Source of the DNA: DASQMT01 sp963827335
GTDB lineage: Bacteria > Actinomycetota > Thermoleophilia > Solirubrobacterales > Solirubrobacteraceae
DNA length: 64,000 nt
Direction of reading: 5' to 3'
Assembly (NCBI GenBank): GCA_963827335.1
Contig: CAWHAP010000023.1
Location: forward strand, 248,001-312,000
Shown here: positions 1-9,608 of the stretch, piece by piece
How positions within the stretch are numbered: position 1 is the first letter of the stretch
Layout: each line of letters opens with the position of its first letter
Made by a program: the position numbers and the translations under genes
The notes under the pieces: generated by a model
Told to the model about the DNA's origin: nothing
The model's input: the letters and a program-made list of their open reading frames with translations, nothing else
Databases searched by the model: none

Positions 1-1
1 C

Positions 2-685
2 GACGAGGACACGACATGGCGGATCTGGCCGATGGTCTGGAGCGCCGGCGGCGACGTGCTGTCCGAGGACGGGCAGAGCGTCGGCTTCGGCGGCGAGCCG
101 GGGCAGCGCTCGCTCGACGTGATCGCCCAGCTGGCCCAGGACAAGTCGGTCTACATCGACAAGACCGTCGGCAGCGAGAAGATGTACGACGTCTTCTACA
201 ACGGCCGCATGGGGATGGTCCCGACCGGCCCCTGGCTGCTGCCGGACGTCCGCGCCGCGAAGGTGGACTACGGTGTCGTGCCGATGCCGGTGTTCGACGG
301 CGACCCGGTCACGATCAGCGGCCCGGACACGTGGATGGTGTTCGACAACGGCGACGCGAAGGTGGCGGCCGCGACCGAGTTCGTGCGCTGGTTCACGCAG
401 CCCGAGCAGGACGTGTTCTGGGACGTCGAGGCCGGCAGCCTGCCGCTGCGCGAGGCCACCGCGGCGCTCCCGGCCTGGCAGGACCATGTGAAGGGCGTCG
501 ACGGCCTGCAGACGTTCGTCGACGTGCTCGAGGAGGCGCGCGTGCGGCCCGTGATCGAGAACTACCCGCAGGTGTCCGAGGCGATCGGGCAGGCCATCGC
601 GGCCGTGCTGCTCGGCGACGAGCAGCCGGCGGACGCGCTCGAGCAGGCCGTGGCCGCGGGCGACGAGGCGCTGCAGGACGGCTGA
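2..685 (+). CDS. Sugar ABC transporter substrate-binding protein (C-terminal part)
   Basis: The frame is open from the first bases of the window to TGA at 683-685, so only the last 227 or so residues are present. They fit the C-terminal lobe of an extracellular carbohydrate-binding protein (UgpB/MalE type), with a typical GPW-containing segment near MVPTGPWLLPDV and the later FVRWFT helix. The protein would capture a sugar or glycerol-phosphate-like solute outside the membrane and deliver it to the two permeases that follow. The signal peptide lies outside the window and the substrate cannot be named. Confidence 0.85.
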   Translation, partial: DEDTTWRIWPMVWSAGGDVLSEDGQSVGFGGEPGQRSLDVIAQLAQDKSVYIDKTVGSEKMYDVFYNGRMGMVPTGPWLLPDVRAAKVDYGVVPMPVFDGDPVTISGPDTWMVFDNGDAKVAAATEFVRWFTQPEQDVFWDVEAGSLPLREATAALPAWQDHVKGVDGLQTFVDVLEEARVRPVIENYPQVSEAIGQAIAAVLLGDEQPADALEQAVAAGDEALQDG

Positions 686-692
686 CGCCGGG

Positions 693-1658
693 ATGAGCAC
701 GGTCTTCGCGCAGGCGCCGCGGCCGAGCCGGACCCCGCCCACCCCGCGGCCCGGCCCGCCGCGCCGATCGCTCGCGCAGCGCGCGCTCGGGCAGAGCCCG
801 AGCGCGTGGCTGTACGTGCTGCCGGCCGTGATCATCGTGATCGGGCTGGCGATCGTGCCGGTCGCCTGGTCGGCGCTGATCAGCGTCCAGGACAAGGACC
901 CGATCGCCGAGACGACGAGCTACGTCGGCCTGGAGAACTACCGCGACCTGTTCGCCGACCCGCTGTTCCGCGGCGCCGTCGAGCACACGCTCGTCTACGC
1001 CGCGCTGTTCGTCCCGCTCTCGGTGGCCGGCGGCCTCGCGCTCGCCCTGGCCCTCAACCGCCGGATCCGGCTGATCGGGCTCTACCGGACGCTCGCCTTC
1101 GTCCCGGTCGTCGTCTCGGCGACGGTCCAGGGCGTGCTCTTCTCGTTCATCTTCGACGACCAGTTCGGCGTCGCCAACGCGCTGCTGGGGAAGGCCGGGA
1201 TCCCGGCGCAGCCGTTCTTCGCCGACGGCGGGCAGGCGCTGATGCTGCTCGTGCTCGCCGCCCTGTGGGCGGGCACGAGCTGCATCAGCTTCTGCGCGGT
1301 CGTGCTGCTCGCCGCGCTCCAGGACGTGCCGCGCGAGCTCGCCGAGGCCGCGTCGATCGACGGCGCGCGGCGGGCGGGCGTGTTCCGCCACGTGACGCTG
1401 CCCGCGATCGCGCCCGTGCTCGCCTTCCTGCTGCTGTGGCAGCTGATCCAGGCCGTCCAGCTCTTCGACCTCGTCTACGGCTCCACCCGCGGCGGGCCCG
1501 GGCAGTCGACCGTGGTGGTGGTCTACTACATCTACCGCTCGATCCGCGACTCCGCCTACGGCATGGGCGCGGCCGCGTCCTACGCGGTCGCCGGCTCGCT
1601 GATGCTGCTCACCGCGCTCGCCATGGCCGGCCGGAGCCGCTGGAGCCGCCGCGCGTGA
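693..1658 (+). CDS. Carbohydrate ABC transporter permease 1 (MalF/UgpA type)
   Basis: This 321-residue inner-membrane protein has about six hydrophobic segments and the ATPase-docking EAA loop, EAASIDGARR, near residue 220. It should form a heterodimeric channel with the next gene product. It starts 7 bases after the binding-protein stop, and its own TGA overlaps the GTG of the second permease, so the four genes form one operon. The proline/arginine-rich first 30 residues are cytoplasmic. The substrate is not readable from the sequence. Confidence 0.92.
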   Translation: MSTVFAQAPRPSRTPPTPRPGPPRRSLAQRALGQSPSAWLYVLPAVIIVIGLAIVPVAWSALISVQDKDPIAETTSYVGLENYRDLFADPLFRGAVEHTLVYAALFVPLSVAGGLALALALNRRIRLIGLYRTLAFVPVVVSATVQGVLFSFIFDDQFGVANALLGKAGIPAQPFFADGGQALMLLVLAALWAGTSCISFCAVVLLAALQDVPRELAEAASIDGARRAGVFRHVTLPAIAPVLAFLLLWQLIQAVQLFDLVYGSTRGGPGQSTVVVVYYIYRSIRDSAYGMGAAASYAVAGSLMLLTALAMAGRSRWSRRA

Positions 1659-2506
1659 GCGTGCTCGCCGACCCCGCGCCGCGCCGCCGCCGGCTGCTGC
1701 CGTTCGACCCCTGGCACCTCGTGCTCGCGCCCGCGTGCGCGCTGCTCGCGCTGCCGCTCGTGTGGATGCTCGTGAGCTCGTTCATGACGCGCGCGCAGCT
1801 CAACCGCTTCCCGCCGACGATCGTCCCCGACTCGCTGCACGTCGACGGCTACCGCTACCTGTTCGAGAACGCCGAGCTGCCGACGTGGTTCATCAACTCG
1901 ACGATCGTCAGCGGCGTCTGCGTGGTCGCCAACCTCGTGTTCTGCTCGATGGCCGGCTACGCGTTCGCGCGGCTCGACTTCCGCGGCTCGCGGCTGGTGC
2001 TGACGGCGATGATCGCGACGTTGCTGATCCCCTTCCAGCTCACGCTGATCCCCACCTTCATCATCATGCAGGAGCTCGGGCTGATCGACACGCTCGGGGC
2101 GCTGATCGTGCCGTCGCTGGTGATGCCGTTCGGCGTGGTGCTGCTGCGGCAGTTCTTCCTCGCCCTGCCGCGCGAGGTCGAGGAGGCGGCGTGGATCGAC
2201 GGCTGCTCGCGCCGGATGATCCTGTGGCGGATCGTGCTGCCGCTGGCGCGGCCCGCCCTCGCGACGCTCGCCGTGATCACCTTCCTGCTCACCTGGAACG
2301 ACGTGTCGTGGCCGGCCATCGCCATCTCCAGCGAGGAGCACAACACGCTGCCGCTCGGCGTCGCGAGCTTCAAGAGCCGGGCCGAGACGAACCCCTCGGC
2401 GATCATGGCCGCCAACGTGCTGGCCACGCTGCCGGTCCTGCTCGCGTTCCTCGCCGCGCAGCGCACGTTCGTGCGCTCGCTGGCGTCCTCGGCGGTGAAG
2501 GGCTGA
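1655..2506 (+). CDS. Carbohydrate ABC transporter permease 2 (MalG/UgpE type)
   Basis: I place the start at GTG 1655, which overlaps the upstream stop (GTGA). The open frame extends further upstream, but only as a shadow of permease 1. The product is 283 residues with six predicted membrane segments and an EAA loop, EEAAWIDGCSRR, near residue 190. It pairs with permease 1 and contacts the ATPase. MalG/UgpE-type partners normally have this length. Confidence 0.92.
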   Translation: MSVLADPAPRRRRLLPFDPWHLVLAPACALLALPLVWMLVSSFMTRAQLNRFPPTIVPDSLHVDGYRYLFENAELPTWFINSTIVSGVCVVANLVFCSMAGYAFARLDFRGSRLVLTAMIATLLIPFQLTLIPTFIIMQELGLIDTLGALIVPSLVMPFGVVLLRQFFLALPREVEEAAWIDGCSRRMILWRIVLPLARPALATLAVITFLLTWNDVSWPAIAISSEEHNTLPLGVASFKSRAETNPSAIMAANVLATLPVLLAFLAAQRTFVRSLASSAVKG

Positions 2507-2507
2507 C

Positions 2508-3737
<1,230 letters not shown>

Positions 3738-4493
3738 CCGTGCGCAGCGCCGCGAGCACGGCGTAGCCGCGCGGGACGTAGCGCTCGGCCCGGCGCTCGA
3801 GCCCGGTCTCGGCGATCGCGTCGGCCGCCTGCTCCTCTGTCCCCAGCAGCCAGCGCGTCCGCCGGCGGGCCGCCAGCTCGCGCTGCGGGAAGCCCTCCGT
3901 GGGGATGAAGCCCGGCATCACGGTGCCGACGTGCACCCCGTGGGCGTGCTCCTCCGCGCGCAGCGCGTCGGCCCAGATCGCGAGCGCCGCCTTCGACGCC
4001 GAGTACGCGCCGACGCCGCCGCGGGCCACCCTTCCCGCGGTGCTCGCCACGTTGACGATCGCGCTCGGCGCCGACGCGCGCAGCAGCGGGAGCAGCGCCT
4101 CCGTCATCCGCACCTGGGCGTCGAAGTTGAGCTCCATCACCTCGTGCACGAGCGCGTAGCCCGTCTGGGCGAACGGGCCGCGTCCGCCGGCGCCCGCGTT
4201 GTTGATCAGCAGGTCGAGCCGCCCGCCGTGGTGCTCCTCGAGGTGGGCGCGGGCGGCCGCGGGCGCGTCGGCGTCGAGCAGGTCGAGCGGCAGCGCCGAC
4301 GCTGCGCCCGACAGCTCGGCGGCGAGCGCCTCCAGCCGGTCGGCGCGGCGCGCGACCAGCACGAGCCGGAGGCCGGGCTCGCGCGCCAGGCGCCGCGCCG
4401 TCGCGGCGCCGAGCCCGCTCGACGCACCGGTGATGAGACCCACCCGCCCCACGCGCTCGTCCATGGCGCGGATCCTATGGCAGGCTTCCGCGC

Positions 4494-5498
4494 ATGGTCG
4501 GCCGCATCGTCGCGCTCGTCGTCTGCGCGCTCGTCCTGTACGGCGTCGCCCCGGCCGTCCTCGGCGTGCTCGACGCGTGGCCGCGGGTCGTCGACATCGA
4601 GCCGTACTGGTTCGCGGCGATGATCGCCGCCCAGCTGGCGAGCTGGGGCTCGATGTGGCTGCTGCAGCGGCTCGCCGTCGGTGCGCGCTCGTGGTGGCCC
4701 GTGATCACGTCGAACCTGGCCTCCGGCGCGCTCGGGCGCGTCGTGCCCGGCGGCGCGGCGGCCGCGGGGGCGCTGCAGTACCGCATGCTCGCCCAGGCCG
4801 GCGTGCCCGGCTCGCTCGCCGGCCTGGGGATCGCCGTCGCGTCGATCGTCGTCGTCGCGACGCTCGCCGCCCTGCCCGTGCTCGCGCTGCCGGCGATCGT
4901 GCTCGGCGTCGCCGTCCCGGCGCGGCTGTGGCAGGCCACGATGGTGGGCCTCGGGCTGTTCGTCGCGCTGCTGGCGGTCGGGGCGACGCTGATGGCGTCC
5001 GACCGCGCCGTCGAGTGGGTCGGCCGCGCGATCGTGCGCGGCGGCCGGCGGCTGCGGCCGCGCAAGCCGCCGCCCGCGGACTTCCCCGAGCGCCTGCGCG
5101 ACCAGCGCGACCTCGTGCGGCGCGCGTTCGGCGAGCGCTGGTGGGAGGCGGTCGCGGGCGCCGGGGGACGCTGGCTGTTCGACTGGCTGGTGCTGCTCAC
5201 CGCGCTCGCGGCGATCGGGCAGCACCCGCGCCCGGCGCTCGTGCTGCTCGCCTTCTGCGCGGCCCAGCTGCTCGCCCAGATCCCGATCACGCCGGGCGGG
5301 CTCGGCGTCGTCGAGGCGGGCCTGACGGGCTTCCTGGTCGTGATCGGCGTCCCCGCGAGCGCGGCGGCCGTGGCCACGCTCGCCTACCGGCTCGTCTCGT
5401 ACTGGCTCGCGCTCCCGGCCGGCGGCGCCGCCTACGTCGTGCACCGGCGCAAGGTGGCCGCGGGCAAGGAGAGCGTGCCGCGGATGGTGCCCGGATGA
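4494..5498 (+). CDS. YbhN/LPG-synthase-like integral membrane protein
   Basis: A 334-residue polytopic membrane protein with seven to eight hydrophobic segments. It resembles the lysylphosphatidylglycerol synthase transmembrane region (UPF0104/YbhN family), including a glycine-rich GRVVPGGAAAAG loop and a C-terminal QIPITPGGLGVVEAG segment typical of the family. It has no fused soluble aminoacyl-transferase domain, so it is more likely a flippase-like or lipid-associated protein. It is divergent from the SDR gene with 29 bases between the starts. Confidence 0.85.
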   Translation: MVGRIVALVVCALVLYGVAPAVLGVLDAWPRVVDIEPYWFAAMIAAQLASWGSMWLLQRLAVGARSWWPVITSNLASGALGRVVPGGAAAAGALQYRMLAQAGVPGSLAGLGIAVASIVVVATLAALPVLALPAIVLGVAVPARLWQATMVGLGLFVALLAVGATLMASDRAVEWVGRAIVRGGRRLRPRKPPPADFPERLRDQRDLVRRAFGERWWEAVAGAGGRWLFDWLVLLTALAAIGQHPRPALVLLAFCAAQLLAQIPITPGGLGVVEAGLTGFLVVIGVPASAAAVATLAYRLVSYWLALPAGGAAYVVHRRKVAAGKESVPRMVPG

Positions 5499-5520
5499 TC
5501 CCGACACGGAGGAGATCGAC

Positions 5521-5949
5521 ATGACGGATGCCGCGACGCTGGAGGGGTTGGGGATGACGGACGAGGAGGCCGCGGTCTGGCTCGCGCTCGAGGACGTCGC
5601 CGCGCGGCTCGCGGCCCTGCCGCAGCTGCACCCGATGGCCGAGCACGAGACGCTGCACGCGCTGCACCGGCTGCAGGACCTGCTGCTGACGCGTCCCGGC
5701 ATGCGCGCGCAGGGCTGGGGGGTGCCGGCCGAGGAGGCGCCGGACGCCGACGAGCGCCACCGGCGGCTGCTCGCCTACGGGATGGACGAGGCCGAGCTGG
5801 CGCTCTGGTACGACGTCGCGGGCATCGCGGGCCGGCTGCTGGAGCTGCCGGAGGCGGGGCCCGAGGACCGCCACGAGCTCGTCCACGGCATGCACCGCGT
5901 GCAGGACCAGCTGCTCGCGCGACCCGGCCGCCGCGCCGTCGGCGGCTGA
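5521..5949 (+). CDS. Hypothetical protein with internal duplication
   Basis: A 142-residue, helical, acidic protein of unknown function. Residues about 11-60 and 89-138 are two copies of one module: each has G-M-[TD]-[DE]-E-x-A-x-W near its start, then an LE/LP stretch, then HxLHxxHRxQDxLLxRPGxR. The segment between them is Pro/Glu/Asp-rich. An AGGAG-like Shine-Dalgarno sequence (acggaggagatcgac) sits just before ATG 5521. It follows the YbhN-like gene by 22 bases and may be co-transcribed with it. No membrane segment or signal peptide is seen. Confidence 0.75.
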   Translation: MTDAATLEGLGMTDEEAAVWLALEDVAARLAALPQLHPMAEHETLHALHRLQDLLLTRPGMRAQGWGVPAEEAPDADERHRRLLAYGMDEAELALWYDVAGIAGRLLELPEAGPEDRHELVHGMHRVQDQLLARPGRRAVGG

Positions 5950-5974
5950 GCGCGCGCGAGCAGCTCCGAGATCG

Positions 5975-6826
5975 CTACCCGTCGACCTCCAGGTCGCGGA
6001 TCCGGACGTTGCGGAACGAGACGATGTCGTCCTCGCCTCCGTGCGCCTGCAGCCCGATGTAGCCCACGAGCCCGCGCGAGCTCGAGCCGGGGTCGTTCGG
6101 GCGACCGGGGATCTTCACGCCCGGCACGTTCTCGTACTCGTTGATGAGCACGCCGTCGCGCTTGATCGTGTAGTGCTGGCCCACGACCGTGATCTCCAGC
6201 TCGTTCCACGTGCCGGCCGGGGTGACGTGCGCCTGCGCGGCGTCCAGGTCGTCGAACCCGTAGATCGAGCCCGTCTTGCGCGCGTCGGCGGTGCCGCCGT
6301 CGGCGGAGTCGTTGATCTGGATCTCGTGGCCGCAGTTGACCGCGACCCAGGCGGGGTTGTCCTGCTCGGAGCCGTTGAACGTCGTCGGGCAGCCCGGGGT
6401 GGGCGACTTGGGCGCGGGGAACCGCACCTGCACGCCGCTGTTGGCGCGGACCGGGCCCGGCGCGTCGTCGCGGAACTGCAGCCGCAGCGAGAAGTCGCCG
6501 TACGGCCGCGCCGCGAACCACAGGACGCCGAGCCCGTCGCCGGCGCCGGTCCGGACCGTGCCGTCGCGCTGGAGCGTCGCGGAGGCGCCGCCCGCGTACC
6601 TCCACTGGGCGAAGCACTTGCGGCTGCCGTCGAGGATCTTCACGTAGCCCGGCTCGCGGCGGCTCTCGCGGCCGCACTTGCCGCGGTGCTTGCCCCAGCC
6701 GTGGTGGCCGCGCTTGTCGCCGTGCTTGTCGCGCTTGCCGTGATGCTGCGTGCCCGCCTGTGCGGGAAGCGCCACGAGCGCGATGGAGAGCGCCGCCGCA
6801 GCCGGCAGCGCGAGGATCTTGCGCAT
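5975..6826 (-). CDS. Secreted DUF1080 / 3-keto-disaccharide hydrolase-like protein
   Basis: A 283-residue protein with a Sec signal peptide (MRKILALP, hydrophobic core, cleavage near LPAQAG). A very basic His/Lys/Gly-rich stretch follows at about residues 26-55. The main domain, about 60-283, fits DUF1080 (PF06439), a concanavalin-like jelly-roll found in glycan-active secreted enzymes. Recognisable pieces are the GDFSLRLQFR strand, the NSGVQVRF strand and WNELEITVVG. It probably acts on a sugar or glycoside outside the membrane. The gene stands alone on this strand. Confidence 0.82.
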   Translation of the reverse strand: MRKILALPAAAALSIALVALPAQAGTQHHGKRDKHGDKRGHHGWGKHRGKCGRESRREPGYVKILDGSRKCFAQWRYAGGASATLQRDGTVRTGAGDGLGVLWFAARPYGDFSLRLQFRDDAPGPVRANSGVQVRFPAPKSPTPGCPTTFNGSEQDNPAWVAVNCGHEIQINDSADGGTADARKTGSIYGFDDLDAAQAHVTPAGTWNELEITVVGQHYTIKRDGVLINEYENVPGVKIPGRPNDPGSSSRGLVGYIGLQAHGGEDDIVSFRNVRIRDLEVDG

Positions 6827-6843
6827 GGGTCTCTCCCTTCCCT

Positions 6844-6861
6844 GCGGCCCTCCCAGGCCGC
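6844..6861. terminator. Small GC-rich hairpin between two minus-strand genes
   Basis: GCGGCC and GGCCGC (6844-6849 and 6856-6861) flank a 6-base loop between the VOC gene end and the DUF1080 gene start. It could stop minus-strand transcription of the oxidoreductase/VOC pair, or sit in the DUF1080 5' leader. There is no U-tract, so this is a weak call. Confidence 0.25.
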
Positions 6862-6883
6862 GTTTCCCTGTCGGGGCGGCAGG

Positions 6884-7258
6884 CTACCCCTCTTCGCCCG
6901 GCCACGGCGGCACGGGCGGGGCGGACATGATCTCGACGCGGTGGCCCGCGGGGCAGTGGACGAACATCCGCGGCGCGTCCCAGGCGTTGCTGCCCTGCTC
7001 GAGCGCGAAGCCCGCCCCGCGCAGCGCGGCGAGCGCGGCCTCGTAGTCGTCCGGCACCACCGCCGTGTGGCCGCGCGACGGCACGACGGGATCCTCCACC
7101 GGCATGAGGTGGATCTGGGTACCGCGGTGGGCGACCCACGTGAAGCGGTCGCGCAGCGTGGGCGGCGCGAGCATCCACTCGAAGCCGAGCAGCGCCCAGA
7201 AGCGCACGCACGGCTCGAGCTGCTCGGGCCGGATCTCGAGCGTCACGTGCTGGAGCAC
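6884..7258 (-). CDS. VOC (glyoxalase/bleomycin-resistance-like) protein
   Basis: A 124-residue single VOC module starting at GTG 7258: LQHVTLEI at the N terminus, then FWALLGFEW, and a late GHRVEIMSAPP strand. The longer open frame upstream is only the shadow of the oxidoreductase gene. The start overlaps the end of that gene by 16 bases, so the two are translationally coupled. The substrate is unknown. The pairing suggests a joint role, but VOC proteins are too diverse to say more. Confidence 0.8.
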   Translation of the reverse strand: MLQHVTLEIRPEQLEPCVRFWALLGFEWMLAPPTLRDRFTWVAHRGTQIHLMPVEDPVVPSRGHTAVVPDDYEAALAALRGAGFALEQGSNAWDAPRMFVHCPAGHRVEIMSAPPVPPWPGEEG

Positions 7259-9294
7259 GGCCTCACCCACACGGAGCAGTCGTGGAACACGGCGCCGCCG
7301 CCGAGGTCGGCGTCGCGCTCCTCGGTCGGGGCGTTGACGTTCTCGCCGCCGGCGAGCAGCTTGGGCCAGTGGCCCTTGGTCGTGGCCGCGACGCCGCGGC
7401 GGGCGGCGTCGCCCACGGCCAGCACGGCCTCGAAGGCGCCACGCTCGTTGCCGACGTGGATCCGCTGCCCGGCGGCGAGGCCGCGGGCGGCGGCGTCGTC
7501 GGGATGGAGCGCGACCGTCGGCGCCCCCGCGCGGCGCCGCTGCTCGGGCGCGTTGGCGAACATCGAGTTCAGGAACCAGTGCGAGGCGGCGGCGATCAGC
7601 GCGAGCCGGCCCTCGCCGGGGCTCGCGGCCTCCGCGGGCGGCGTGTAGCCGGGGAGGGGGTCGTGGCCGGCGGCGGCGGCGCGCTCGGAGTGCAGCTCGA
7701 GCCGCCCGGACGGCGTCGGGAACCCGTCCGCGAACGGCACGAGCGGGTCCGGGTGGCCGAGCCGGACCCAGCCCTCGCGGCGCAGCCGCTCGACCGTGAT
7801 GCCCGCGAGCGTCGGATGGCCCGACTCGACCACCGTGCGCGCGAGCGTCAGGTCGTCGTCGTAGAGCGCCGGCTCCTCCAGGCCCATGGCGCGCGCGAGC
7901 CGGCGGAAGATCTCCGTGTGCGGCAGGCATTCGCCGGGCGGAGCGACGGCGGGCTCGTTCCAGGCCAGGTACAGGTGCCCGTAGCCGTCGTGGAGGTCGG
8001 CGTGCTCCGTCTGCATCGTCGACGGCAGCACGATGTCGGCGTAGTCGACGGTGTCCGTCGGCGCCTGCTCGATCACGACGGTGAAGAGGTCCTCGCGCGC
8101 GAGCGCGCGGCGCACCTTGCCCGTGTCCGGGTTGGACGCGAGCGGGTTGGCGCCGTAGACGACGAGCGCGCGCACGGGCGGGTCGGCGTCGCCGAGCAGC
8201 ACGTCGCCGACGCGCGTCATGTTCAGCGAGCGGGCGGGCCGCGCGCGCAGGTCGTCGCGGAACAGCGCCGCGCGGTCGCCGTGGAAGTAGCCGCTGGTCG
8301 AGTAGGCGAGCCCGCCGCCGGGCAGCGCCCAGTCGCCCGTGACCGCCGGGATCGCGGCGAGGGTGCGCAGCGCCATGCCGCCGCCGGCGTGCCGCTGGAT
8401 CCCCATCGTCGCGCGGATCGCCGTGGGCCGGGTGGTGGCGAGCCGCTCGCCGAGCGCCGCGATCCGCTCCTCGGGGACGTCGCAGATCGCCGCGACGCGC
8501 GCGGGCGGGTACTCCGCGATCCGGTCGCGGAACGCGTCCCAGCCGACGCAGCGGTCGCGCAGGAACGCCTCGTCGTGGGCGCCGCGGCGCACCACCTCGT
8601 GCATGAGGCCGAGCGCGAGCGCCGCGTCCGTGCCCGGCCGCGGCGCGAGGTGCTCGTCGGCGGCGGCGGCCGTGCGCGTGCGGATCGGGTCGACCACCAC
8701 GACGTGCGCGCCGTCGCGGCGCGCGGCCGCGATGAACTTCCAGATGTGATGGTGGCTCGTGAGCGGGTTCGAGCCCCACAGCAGGATCAGCCGCGAGAGC
8801 CGGAAGGACTCCGGGTCGATGCCGCGGTTCGTGCCCGTCGTGTAGCGGAGTCCGTCGCTGCCGGCGATCGAGCAGATGGTCATGTCGTGGCGGCTGGCGC
8901 CGAGCACGTTCCACAGCCGGGTGCCGGCGCGGCCGTAGAGGCCCTGGAGGTAGCCGAGCGTGCCGGTCCCCTGGAACGGCCAGATCGCCTCGCCGCCGTG
9001 CGCGTCGCGGATCGCGAGCAGCCGCTCGGCGATCTCGCCGAGCGCGTCGTCCCACGAGATCCGCTCGAAGCGGCCCTCGCCCTTGGCGCCGGCCCGGCGC
9101 ATGGGGTGCAGGATCCGGTCGGGCGCGCGCGTGTGGTCGAGGTAGGGGGCGACCTTCGCGCACAGCGCGCCGCGCGTGTACGGGTGGTCCGGGTTGCCGC
9201 GCAGGTGCACGGCCTCGCCGTCGCGCACCGTCACGATCCACGCGCACGCGTCGGGGCAGTCGAGCGGGCAGCCGCCGGGGACGTCGGTCTCCAC
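7243..9294 (-). CDS. Molybdopterin-dependent oxidoreductase (DMSO reductase family)
   Basis: A 683-residue member of the DMSO reductase superfamily. The N-terminal iron-sulfur motif is C-x3-C-x3-C-x27-C (Cys9, 13, 17 and 45). A molybdopterin-guanine dinucleotide binding body follows (GSNPLTSHH, VYGANPLASNP), and a C-terminal dinucleotide-binding domain has the expected WFLNSMFAN and TTKGHWP segments. There is no signal peptide, so it is cytoplasmic. It starts at GTG 9294. No electron-transfer partner or cofactor gene is adjacent; only the VOC gene follows. The substrate cannot be assigned. Confidence 0.88.
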   Translation of the reverse strand: METDVPGGCPLDCPDACAWIVTVRDGEAVHLRGNPDHPYTRGALCAKVAPYLDHTRAPDRILHPMRRAGAKGEGRFERISWDDALGEIAERLLAIRDAHGGEAIWPFQGTGTLGYLQGLYGRAGTRLWNVLGASRHDMTICSIAGSDGLRYTTGTNRGIDPESFRLSRLILLWGSNPLTSHHHIWKFIAAARRDGAHVVVVDPIRTRTAAAADEHLAPRPGTDAALALGLMHEVVRRGAHDEAFLRDRCVGWDAFRDRIAEYPPARVAAICDVPEERIAALGERLATTRPTAIRATMGIQRHAGGGMALRTLAAIPAVTGDWALPGGGLAYSTSGYFHGDRAALFRDDLRARPARSLNMTRVGDVLLGDADPPVRALVVYGANPLASNPDTGKVRRALAREDLFTVVIEQAPTDTVDYADIVLPSTMQTEHADLHDGYGHLYLAWNEPAVAPPGECLPHTEIFRRLARAMGLEEPALYDDDLTLARTVVESGHPTLAGITVERLRREGWVRLGHPDPLVPFADGFPTPSGRLELHSERAAAAGHDPLPGYTPPAEAASPGEGRLALIAAASHWFLNSMFANAPEQRRRAGAPTVALHPDDAAARGLAAGQRIHVGNERGAFEAVLAVGDAARRGVAATTKGHWPKLLAGGENVNAPTEERDADLGGGAVFHDCSVWVRPCSST

Positions 9295-9340
9295 GGGCTC
9301 GACGTTACCGGGGCGAGGGCTCCGGTTGGCGTCCGTGGGC

Positions 9341-9570
9341 GTGATGGCCGGCGCCGTCGAACGTCAACGGCGGGCATTGAGGAGGCGGGATCGATGGGGC
9401 AGCGGTTCGCAGGCGGCGTGGAAGCGGTTCCATGAGGTCGTTGGCGAGTTGACCGCGCATATGGCGGTCAACTCGCCGACCACCTCGCCGACCCGCCCCG
9501 CGACACGCCATCACGATCTGCCCCTCCCTCAATGCCGGTGTTGACGTTCGCCGGCGCTGCCACCACCGGG
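9341..9570. repeat. Large imperfect palindrome in a divergent intergenic region
   Basis: The 308-base gap 9295-9602 contains no gene. About 9341-9456 and 9464-9570 are imperfect inverted copies of each other. The reverse complement of the right arm shares CGAACGTCAAC, GGCATTGAGG, GATCG..GATGG and the innermost GGCGAGTTGACCGC with the left arm. An 11-base direct repeat, ACCGGGGCGAG, occurs outside at 9307-9317 and 9565-9575. The form resembles a palindromic MITE-like element or a structured regulatory region. No transposase gene is present. Confidence 0.6.
9443..9477. promoter_or_regulatory. Perfect 14-bp hairpin, core of the palindrome
   Basis: GGCGAGTTGACCGC (9443-9456) and GCGGTCAACTCGCC (9464-9477) are exact inverted repeats around the 7-base loop GCATATG. 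No T-tract follows on either strand. Its position between two divergent genes would suit an operator, a cruciform or the centre of a mobile palindrome. Confidence 0.55.
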
Positions 9571-9608
9571 GCGAGAAGTCCGGCGCGCCTCCTACTGTCA
9601 AGGTGCAC

